Positions 1 to 5,029 of a stretch of DNA of 8,915 nucleotides are shown here, one piece after another. The translations under genes and the position numbers were made by a program. How positions within the stretch are numbered: the stretch's first letter is position 1; each line of letters opens with the position of its first letter. The notes beneath the pieces are model-generated. The model did no database searches. It was given only the letters and a program-made list of their open reading frames with translations, and was not told where the DNA came from. The stretch is from an uncultured Clostridium sp. (lineage in GTDB: Bacteria; Bacillota; Clostridia; Lachnospirales; Lachnospiraceae), in the NCBI GenBank assembly GCA_958349075.1, contig CATWBR010000166.1:1-8915 (forward strand). Direction: 5' to 3'.

Positions 1-41
1 ATATAACGGCGGCAATCCTCAGTCCTTAAAATCCCCTCTGT

Positions 42-776
42 TCACCTGACACCTGACACATTCCTTGTGAGCAGTGCATCCACCACAGCCTCTGCCGACC
101 GTTCCTTTACCGGAAGCGTCAGCCGCGGTTCATGGATATCTTCCAGGTAATGGGCATCCGAGTCGCTTAAAATGACGCACTTTTCCAAGTAGGGATTACT
201 CTTTTTAAGAGTGTGGTATTTCCCCATATCCGCTATTTCCGCCGCAGTAAACCGGCTGTCCACAGGGATAAAACCCAGGTTTGAAATCAGGCTGTTTGTC
301 GGCTTGTCGATATGTGCGGGAAACATGACGCCCTCATAGGCACGCACCAGATCCCACAGGCCGTCGAATGAAATATCGGTGCTGTTGATAAGGAGATTCT
401 CCACATGGCCGCAGACGCGATCGGCGCAGTCGTAAATCTCCTGTTTTCCGAATATATCCTCCCTGTTTTTCACCGGTATCAGATGTTCGTAGACGTAAGC
501 GTCAAACTCCATCGCCGCCTCAAGGGATTTAAAAAGGCAGACCGCATGGACCTCCTCCGATGTGTTGATCTCCATCCCCGGAACAGCCAATATGCCGTAT
601 TCTTCCGCCGCCGCCAGCACCGCCGGACAGTTTTTGCAGGAATTGTGATCGGTCACGGCAATCACATCCAGCCCTTTGACCGCAGCCATTCCCGTTATAT
701 TATAGGGTGTCATGTCATCGCTTCCGCAGGGCGAAAGGCAGGAATGCATATGCAGATCATAAAACAGATTCATCAT
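42..776 (-). CDS. PHP-domain metal-dependent phosphoesterase
   Basis: This 244-residue protein belongs to the PHP (polymerase and histidinol phosphatase) superfamily of metal-dependent phosphoesterases. The metal-site motifs look complete: DLHMHS (His9, His11), VTDHNS (Asp43-His44), GMEI (Glu69), His77 in EEVHAV, PAHIDKP (His155) and DSDAH (Asp207, His209). An active soluble hydrolase is therefore plausible; the substrate is unknown and could be a nucleotide or sugar phosphate. It is the last recognisable gene of the leftward operon. The preceding DRTGG gene ends in TAA immediately before this ATG, with no spacer, so translational coupling is likely. A GGGAG ribosome site lies 7 bases upstream of the first of two consecutive ATGs, which favours the first. 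No signal peptide or membrane segment is evident. The family call is firm; a role in hydrogenase signalling is inferred only from position. Confidence 0.93.
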   Translation of the reverse strand: MMNLFYDLHMHSCLSPCGSDDMTPYNITGMAAVKGLDVIAVTDHNSCKNCPAVLAAAEEYGILAVPGMEINTSEEVHAVCLFKSLEAAMEFDAYVYEHLIPVKNREDIFGKQEIYDCADRVCGHVENLLINSTDISFDGLWDLVRAYEGVMFPAHIDKPTNSLISNLGFIPVDSRFTAAEIADMGKYHTLKKSNPYLEKCVILSDSDAHYLEDIHEPRLTLPVKERSAEAVVDALLTRNVSGVR

Positions 777-1127
777 TTAGATTCTCCCGAGCATTCTGTA
801 AATCTCCAGGGCTCCGTCAAAAACCGGCTCCTCCGTCCGGAGCACCGAAATCCCCTGCTCTTTTGCTTTCTTTGCCGCCGTCTCATCGAGTGAAACGCCC
901 TCCGCCAGTATAATGCAGGAGACATCCGTCAGGGCCGCCACCGCCAGGGTGTTAATGTTGCCCATCACAGTCACCCACACAGAGCCTTCCGGCGCCCGTC
1001 CCATCGCAATGCTTAAAAGATCACAGCAGTAGACGCCCGTCACTTCGCGTTCCGGATCCGCCCCATCGCTGACCTTCCCGAAACGGCCGCTCTCAATAAG
1101 CTTCTCAATCAGATTTTTTAAGGTCAT
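777..1127 (-). CDS. DRTGG-domain protein (distal copy)
   Basis: A 116-residue stand-alone protein resembling the DRTGG domain, a small alpha/beta fold also found next to CBS domains and in some phosphotransacetylases. Recognisable parts are VTGVYCCDLLS near residue 30, a hydrophobic strand with VTVMGN near 53-57, then CIILAEG and a C-terminal AKEQGISVL strand-helix unit. The eponymous DRTGG motif itself is not kept, so the call rests on the overall pattern. It has no catalytic motif, so a ligand-binding or adaptor role is the reasonable guess. The gene overlaps the end of the sensory-hydrogenase gene by 23 bases; its AGGAGG ribosome site (1135-1140, 7 bases before ATG) lies inside that gene. 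It is the same length as, and a distant paralogue of, the proximal DRTGG gene of this operon. Confidence 0.82.
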   Translation of the reverse strand: MTLKNLIEKLIESGRFGKVSDGADPEREVTGVYCCDLLSIAMGRAPEGSVWVTVMGNINTLAVAALTDVSCIILAEGVSLDETAAKKAKEQGISVLRTEEPVFDGALEIYRMLGRI

Positions 1128-2517
1128 CTTCTATCCTCCTGGCATTCTTCTCAAGACGCGACATCTCATCGGCAATTTTATGGACACATTCGCGGAGCAC
1201 ATAGACGGCCTCGTCGCCAAAGTTCTCCCCGTCGATCATGCAGTCCGCCATGATTGTCACTTCCTCGGACAGCTTATGGAGGTTCTCCCTCAAATGGTAA
1301 ATACAGTCCTTCTCATCCGCCTCGCCGCGCACAATATCCTCCGCAAGCGCCTTACAGGTCGGCGCACCGCAGGATCCGCAGTCCAATCCGGGTAGTTTCT
1401 TGCAGATCCGCTCCACCTGGTTAAATCTGGAGAAGCTCTCCATCATCGTATTGCCCAGATTGAATACCGGTTCAAATTCCACCGGCTGGGTCCAGTTGAC
1501 ACAGTTTCTGGCATCTTCATCCAGATGGCTCCTGGAAACCGGCATGTATTTGTGAAGCCATTTTAATTTAACTTCCGCAACATAGGGATTCTCCACCGTC
1601 AGCACACCGCCGACACAGCCCCCGTTGCAGGCGTTCAGCTCCACAAATTTCAGGTTGGAAAACTTCTGGTCCTCCATATCCTCCAGCACGCGGATTACAT
1701 TCTCGATTCCGTCGGCCGCCAGGTAGCTTTCCGTGAAAAGGCCCCCGGCCTCCCCGCTCCTTCTTCCCCAGCCTACTCCTATCTTGCCTGACTCCGTCAT
1801 ATCCGGCGCCTTGGCATCGACCGTCTGCATATATGATATCAGCTGCGGGTAGATATCCTTGATCGCCAGCACCCTGTCTACCTCGCTCTTATCCGTTCCC
1901 AGAGGGGATTTGACGTATGTTACCTTGGACGGGCAGGGGGAAATAAAGAAGATGCCGATCTTCTCCCTGGACAGCCCTGTCTTCTCCATCGCCTTCTTGA
2001 CGGCAAGCTGAGCCGCCACCTCGATCGGCGGTTTTAAGGGAAGCAGGTTTGATATTAAATTAGGAAACTTCACTCTTATCAGACGCACCACCGAAGGGCA
2101 GGCCGTACTGATGAAAGGCGCCCCCGAATAATTGGCTGCTATGTACTCCCGCGTCGCCTCCGAAACCATCTCGGCGGCCGCACTCACCTCAAATACATCG
2201 TCAAAGCCCATCAGAACCAGGCCGTTCAGCACAATATTCACATCATCCAGGTTATTGAACTGGCTGTACAGCGACGGGGCCGGAAGGGCCACCGTATATT
2301 CATATTGTTTTAACGAATCCAGCGGATCATAAAGAGCCAGCTTTGCATGGTGCGGGCATACGCGAATACACTCGCCGCAGTCAATACAAAACTTGCTGTT
2401 TATCTGCGCTTTTCTGTTTCTCACCCGAATTGCCTGGGTGGGGCATCGCTTGATGCAGTTAATGCATCCCTTGCAAAGCTCCGGGTCCAGACGAACGGAA
2501 TGGTAAAATTTATCCAT
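1105..2517 (-). CDS. HydS-like putative sensory [FeFe]-hydrogenase
   Basis: A 470-residue iron-sulfur protein. Residues 15-54 form a two-cluster ferredoxin domain (Cys15/18/21/25 and Cys44/47/50/54). Residues about 70-320 are the [FeFe]-hydrogenase large-subunit domain, with STACPS (Cys140), SPCPSK (Cys195, Lys198) and ELNACNGGC (Cys297, Cys301), the four cysteines expected to hold the H-cluster cubane. Relative to the Clostridium pasteurianum enzyme CpI, the proton-relay Cys299 is Ala139, Met353 is Ser193, Glu361 is Tyr201 and Met497 is Asn295. These changes resemble HydS sensory enzymes as I recall them. Residues 380-405 form another 4Fe-4S motif (CGSCGAPTC...C), followed by a charged helical tail. 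There is no PAS, kinase or small-subunit domain. An AGGAGG ribosome site (2525-2530) sits 7 bases before ATG. Its position between an RsbW-like ATPase and a DRTGG gene, divergent from hydABC, fits a sensor; function is inferred. Confidence 0.88.
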   Translation of the reverse strand: MDKFYHSVRLDPELCKGCINCIKRCPTQAIRVRNRKAQINSKFCIDCGECIRVCPHHAKLALYDPLDSLKQYEYTVALPAPSLYSQFNNLDDVNIVLNGLVLMGFDDVFEVSAAAEMVSEATREYIAANYSGAPFISTACPSVVRLIRVKFPNLISNLLPLKPPIEVAAQLAVKKAMEKTGLSREKIGIFFISPCPSKVTYVKSPLGTDKSEVDRVLAIKDIYPQLISYMQTVDAKAPDMTESGKIGVGWGRRSGEAGGLFTESYLAADGIENVIRVLEDMEDQKFSNLKFVELNACNGGCVGGVLTVENPYVAEVKLKWLHKYMPVSRSHLDEDARNCVNWTQPVEFEPVFNLGNTMMESFSRFNQVERICKKLPGLDCGSCGAPTCKALAEDIVRGEADEKDCIYHLRENLHKLSEEVTIMADCMIDGENFGDEAVYVLRECVHKIADEMSRLEKNARRIEDDLKKSD

Positions 2518-2547
2518 AACCTTCCCTCCTCACCCGGACAGACTGTT

Positions 2548-2973
2548 TTATGCAACATTGACAATCATTGTTATTGTCGTTCCAACTCCCAGTTCTGTCT
2601 GGATATCCATATAATCGGAATATTTTTTCATATTGGAAAGCCCCATACCGGCTCCAAAGCCAAGGCTCCTGATCTCATCAGGGGCAGTGGAATATCCCTC
2701 TTTCATAGCCAGTTCAATATCGGGAATTCCAGGTCCGACATCGGCCAGGACCATCTTTATGGACTCCGGCGACACTCCCACCGTAATATCCCCGCCTTTG
2801 GCGTGGATGACCATATTAATCTCTCCCTCATACATGGCTATCGCTACTTTTCTTATGGCGCTGGGACTGATACCCAGTTGTTTTAACTTATTCTTAACAT
2901 CACTGCTGGCCTCTCCCGCCCTCGTAAAGTCATCGGGAGATACCTTATAATGCAGTGTAATCACATCATCCAT
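2548..2973 (-). CDS. RsbW/SpoIIAB-like ATP-binding protein
   Basis: A 141-residue single-domain GHKL ATPase of the anti-sigma factor / serine-protein kinase type. The N box is EGEINMVIHA (Glu49, Asn53), the G1 box is DVGPGI (residues 78-83) and the G2/lid region is GFGAGMGLSNMKKY (105-118), followed by the closing strand pattern GVGTTITM. The whole protein is this one domain, as in RsbW and SpoIIAB, with no HisKA or receiver part. Family members bind sigma factors or phosphorylate STAS antagonists, but neither a STAS protein nor a PP2C phosphatase nor a sigma factor is in this window, so its partner is unknown. The start overlaps the stop of the upstream DRTGG gene (TGATG), and GGAGGTG lies 7 bases before ATG. 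The neighbouring sensory hydrogenase, 30 bases downstream, is the obvious candidate partner. Confidence 0.9.
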   Translation of the reverse strand: MDDVITLHYKVSPDDFTRAGEASSDVKNKLKQLGISPSAIRKVAIAMYEGEINMVIHAKGGDITVGVSPESIKMVLADVGPGIPDIELAMKEGYSTAPDEIRSLGFGAGMGLSNMKKYSDYMDIQTELGVGTTITMIVNVA

Positions 2974-3323
2974 CAGATTGCACCTCCCCGCAGGCCTGCT
3001 TCATAGAGCATGCCGCAGGCAGAAAACATCCTGTGTCCCGTCTCCATAATAACAAGGCCGGTCTCCTTTGCCAAATCCAGCATGAGCTGATCCGGCTTTT
3101 TCCCGCGGACAAAGATAATACAGACAATGTCCAGCATCTCGGCCGTCCTGATCACCTGTGGATTGCAGAGTCCGGTCAAAAGAATGGAATGATCCTTGGA
3201 AAATGCGAGTACATCACTCATCATATCTGCGCCGCAGGCAGTTCTCACTTCCCGATCCAGGTATTCTTCCCCAATCAGGACCCTTGCTCCCAGGACCCTG
3301 CGTGCGTCTTCTACGGTCATCAT
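2973..3323 (-). CDS. DRTGG-domain protein (promoter-proximal copy)
   Basis: First gene of the leftward operon, 116 residues, a DRTGG-like protein. The visible pattern is VRTACGADMMSDVLAF near 27-42, a hydrophobic strand SILLTGLCNPQVIRTAEM, then CIIFVRG and LAKETGLVIMET. As in its distal paralogue the literal DRTGG motif is absent and no catalytic residues are apparent. The ADMMSDVLAF segment corresponds to CCDLLSIAMG in the other copy, and NPQVIRTAEM to NINTLAVAAL. Two ATGs are adjacent; AGGAGG (3331-3336) lies 7 bases before the first, so that start is chosen. The stop overlaps the start of the ATPase gene by one base (TGATG), suggesting coupled translation and perhaps equal production of the two. 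A ligand-sensing or scaffold role is plausible but unproven. Confidence 0.84.
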   Translation of the reverse strand: MMTVEDARRVLGARVLIGEEYLDREVRTACGADMMSDVLAFSKDHSILLTGLCNPQVIRTAEMLDIVCIIFVRGKKPDQLMLDLAKETGLVIMETGHRMFSACGMLYEAGLRGGAI

Positions 3324-3380
3324 AATAATTCCTCCTCATCCTCCTGCAAATTTGTTTTATTTTTACAAAGTCCTGTATCT

Positions 3381-3409
3381 AGGATATCATCGTAAATAGG
3401 AATTATCAA
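3381..3409 (-). promoter_or_regulatory. Predicted leftward promoter (extended -10)
   Basis: Read on the minus strand, TTGATA at 3409-3404 matches the -35 consensus at five of six positions. After exactly 17 bases comes TATCCT at 3386-3381, preceded by TG one base away, an extended -10 element. Transcription would start near 3374, giving a leader of about 50 bases before the first DRTGG gene. This is a vegetative-type promoter prediction from sequence only. Confidence 0.6.
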
Positions 3410-3439
3410 CAAAAATATTGTGGATTTTTCTGTAAGACC

Positions 3440-3457
3440 ATGTTAAACTATTTAAAA
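3440..3457. promoter_or_regulatory. Candidate Rex (NADH/NAD+ sensor) operator
   Basis: The sequence ATGTTAA-ACTA-TTTAAAA fits the clostridial Rex consensus TTGTTAA-N4-TTAACAA at 11 of 14 defined positions (6/7 in the left half, 5/7 in the right). It covers the predicted rightward -10, where a bound repressor would block transcription. Rex is known to control NADH-linked fermentation and hydrogenase genes in clostridia. The site is a hand match in AT-rich DNA, so chance is a real alternative. Confidence 0.38.
3441..3449 (+). promoter_or_regulatory. Predicted rightward extended -10 element
   Basis: TGTTAAACT is an extended -10 (TG, one base, then TAAACT matching TATAAT at four of six). No good -35 stands at 16-18 bases; TTGTGG at 3418-3423 is 20 bases away and weak. 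The expected start near 3456 leaves about 30 bases of leader before hydC. The poor -35 would suit a promoter needing an activator or controlled mainly by a repressor. Confidence 0.42.
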
Positions 3458-3486
3458 AAGTTCAGTAATCATAAGGAGGTTAAAAC

Positions 3487-3981
3487 ATGTCCCACAAAAA
3501 AGAAGGCGTATGCTTTACCTGCACTCCAGAACAGGAGGCCGCTTTAAAGAAAGTCATTGCCGATTTAAAGGACACAGATGGCGCTTTAATGCCTATTCTG
3601 CAGCATGCGCAGGAAATCTTCGGTTATCTTCCCATCGAAGTGCAGACCGTGATTTCCAATGAAACCGGCATTCCCCTTGAGAAGATTTACGGGGTAACCA
3701 CATTCTATTCGCAATTCTCCCTGCAGCCCAAAGGCCAGTACCGGGTTTCTGTCTGTCTTGGAACCGCATGTTACGTAAAGGGTTCCGGCGAAATTTTCAA
3801 GAAAATCGAAGAAATACTTGGCATCACAAACGGAGAATGCACCCCTGACGGCAAATTTTCACTGGATTCCTGCCGCTGTGTAGGAGCCTGCGGCCTTGCC
3901 CCGGTTATGATGATAAATGATGAAGTTTACGGCAGACTGACTGTGGATGACATCCCGGCCATCCTTGCCAAATATGAATGA
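3487..3981 (+). CDS. hydC: HydC, NuoE-like [2Fe-2S] subunit of bifurcating hydrogenase
   Basis: A 164-residue NuoE-family (complex I 24-kDa) subunit. An N-terminal helical bundle is followed by a thioredoxin-like fold with the four [2Fe-2S] ligands Cys90 and Cys95 (CLGTAC) and Cys131 and Cys135 (CVGAC). The segments ILQHAQEIFGYLP and GVTTFYSQF are typical of the family, and the length is usual. In trimeric bifurcating hydrogenases this subunit docks on the NuoF-like HydB and carries electrons. The start is supported by AAGGAGG (3473-3479) a few bases before ATG. It is the first gene after the divergent control region and is followed 31 bases later by a GHKL ATPase gene. Two extra cysteines near the N terminus (Cys9, Cys12) fall outside the cluster motif. 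Identity is firm; the complex is inferred from hydB and hydA downstream. Confidence 0.95.
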   Translation: MSHKKEGVCFTCTPEQEAALKKVIADLKDTDGALMPILQHAQEIFGYLPIEVQTVISNETGIPLEKIYGVTTFYSQFSLQPKGQYRVSVCLGTACYVKGSGEIFKKIEEILGITNGECTPDGKFSLDSCRCVGACGLAPVMMINDEVYGRLTVDDIPAILAKYE

Positions 3982-4012
3982 CAGTCTAAAAAACGGAAAG
4001 TGAATTAAGATT

Positions 4013-4570
4013 ATGATGACGGAATTATCACTCAATATTCTGGATGTGGCTGAAAATTCCACAAGAGCCGGCGCAAAACTGGTGCGGATTGCAGTGGAGG
4101 CCGATTTTCCAACCGACCTTCTGACCATATCGATTTGTGACGACGGCTGCGGTATGAGTGAAGAACAGGTAAACCAGGTGACGGATCCTTTTTTTACCAG
4201 CCGGACCACCCGCAAAGTGGGGCTTGGCGTTCCGTTCTTCAAATATGCGGCGGAAAGCACGGGCGGAAGCTTTACCATCTCCTCTGTTCCAGGCAGGGGG
4301 ACCGATGTGACGGCTGCCTTTGTCTTATCCCATATTGACCGGATGCCTCTCGGCGATATCACCTCAACCATACATACGCTGATTGTCTACCATCCGGACA
4401 TCGATTTTGTCTACACCTACCGTTATAATGAAAAGTCATTTACCCTTGACACAAGACAGTTCCGTGAGATTCTTGGGGATCTTCCCTTTGATTCACCGGA
4501 AATCTCTTCCTATATTATGGAGTATCTGACAGAAAACAAACTAGAAACTGACGGCGGCGCCATCTATTAG
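4013..4570 (+). CDS. Orphan histidine-kinase-like ATPase (GHKL) in the hyd operon
   Basis: A 185-residue protein whose first 100 or so residues are a GHKL/HATPase_c domain: N box ILDVAENSTRAGA (Asn15), G1 box DDGCGM (43-48), an F-box-like DPFFTSR (58-64), the lid glycines VGLGVPFF (69-76) and the closing PGRGT (93-97). It lacks a HisKA dimerisation or phospho-acceptor domain and any sensor region, so it is not a normal histidine kinase. The C-terminal half (about 105-185) has no family I recognise. Two ATGs are adjacent; the only ribosome-site candidate is weak (GGAAAG, 12 bases upstream), unlike its neighbours, so it may be made in smaller amounts. It sits between hydC and the catalytic genes, an arrangement I recall from other clostridial hyd operons, but its role is unknown. 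Confidence 0.88.
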   Translation: MMTELSLNILDVAENSTRAGAKLVRIAVEADFPTDLLTISICDDGCGMSEEQVNQVTDPFFTSRTTRKVGLGVPFFKYAAESTGGSFTISSVPGRGTDVTAAFVLSHIDRMPLGDITSTIHTLIVYHPDIDFVYTYRYNEKSFTLDTRQFREILGDLPFDSPEISSYIMEYLTENKLETDGGAIY

Positions 4571-4585
4571 CCGCCCTGGTAACAC

Positions 4586-4610
4586 GAAAAGCCCGCCCGG
4601 CGGACTTTTC
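4586..4610. terminator. Intergenic hairpin, possible attenuator or processing site
   Basis: In the 66-base gap after the ATPase gene, GAAAAG-C-CCGCC and GGCGG-A-CTTTTC form an imperfect inverted repeat: six pairs, one C/A mismatch, then at least three G/C pairs around a tiny loop. A tracts on one side and a short T run within the 3' arm make it look like a weak bidirectional terminator, but no T tract follows. The next ribosome site follows at 4624, so the operon probably continues through it. Confidence 0.5.
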
Positions 4611-4636
4611 ACTGTCCATCAACGGAGGAAAAATCT

Positions 4637-5014
4637 ATGAAGAGCCTTGAAGAGTTAAAAGCAATCCGTGAAAAGATGCAGAATCAGGTAAACTTACGCG
4701 AAGGCGGAGCCGGTTCCACACGTGTCGTAGTCGGTATGGCTACATGCGGAATCGCAAGCGGCGCAAGACCTGTGCTGACCACCCTGTCCAACCTGGTACA
4801 GGAAAAGGGCCTGACCGGCAAAGTTACGGTTACCCAGACCGGATGTATCGGCCTCTGCCAGTATGAACCCATTGTGGAAGTAATGGAGCCCGGCAAAGAA
4901 AAAGTTACTTATATTAAGATGAATGCGGAAAAAGCGGCTGAGGTTGTGGAGAGACACTTAATCGGCGGCCACCCGGTAGAAAAATATACATTAAATTCAG
5001 CAGATATCAAATAA
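4637..5014 (+). CDS. Thioredoxin-like [2Fe-2S] ferredoxin of the hyd operon
   Basis: A 125-residue protein with a helical N terminus and a thioredoxin-like ferredoxin fold. The cluster region reads VVGMATCGIASGAR (Cys37) and TQTGCIGLC (Cys70, Cys74). Only three cysteines exist in the whole protein, whereas the related N-terminal domain of HydB next door has four. The segment from TQTGC to the C terminus is clearly related to HydB residues 43-100, so the two probably arose by duplication. In four-gene hydrogenase operons this small subunit is sometimes called HydD and is expected to be an accessory electron carrier or docking protein. GGAGG (4624-4628) lies 8 bases before ATG; hydB begins 15 bases after the stop. 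I recall the ATCGIA(A/S)GAR form from homologues, so the missing cysteine is likely a family trait. Confidence 0.9.
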   Translation: MKSLEELKAIREKMQNQVNLREGGAGSTRVVVGMATCGIASGARPVLTTLSNLVQEKGLTGKVTVTQTGCIGLCQYEPIVEVMEPGKEKVTYIKMNAEKAAEVVERHLIGGHPVEKYTLNSADIK

Positions 5015-5029
5015 ACAGGAGGAAGCCAG

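Noticed and set aside
1..41. Possible next gene or terminator downstream of the PHP gene
   Set aside because: No hairpin, ribosome site with a start at proper spacing, or recognisable protein could be seen in the 41 bases.
405..893. Open frame of 162 codons on the plus strand
   Set aside because: It lies antisense to the PHP and DRTGG genes, which have recognisable motifs, and its translation is low-complexity His/Arg-rich with no family resemblance and no good ribosome site.
2347..2886. 179-codon plus-strand frame
   Set aside because: It is antisense to the sensory hydrogenase start and the RsbW-like ATPase, both well supported by motifs and ribosome sites.
3347..3354. CAAATTTG palindrome in the leftward leader
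   Set aside because: Eight-base palindromes are expected by chance in AT-rich DNA and this one matches no operator I recognise.
3352..3369. Second Rex-like site in the leftward leader (TTGTTTT-N4-TTACAAA)
   Set aside because: Half-sites match only 5/7 each, the dyad centre is off by one base, and the segment is T-rich, so chance is the better explanation.
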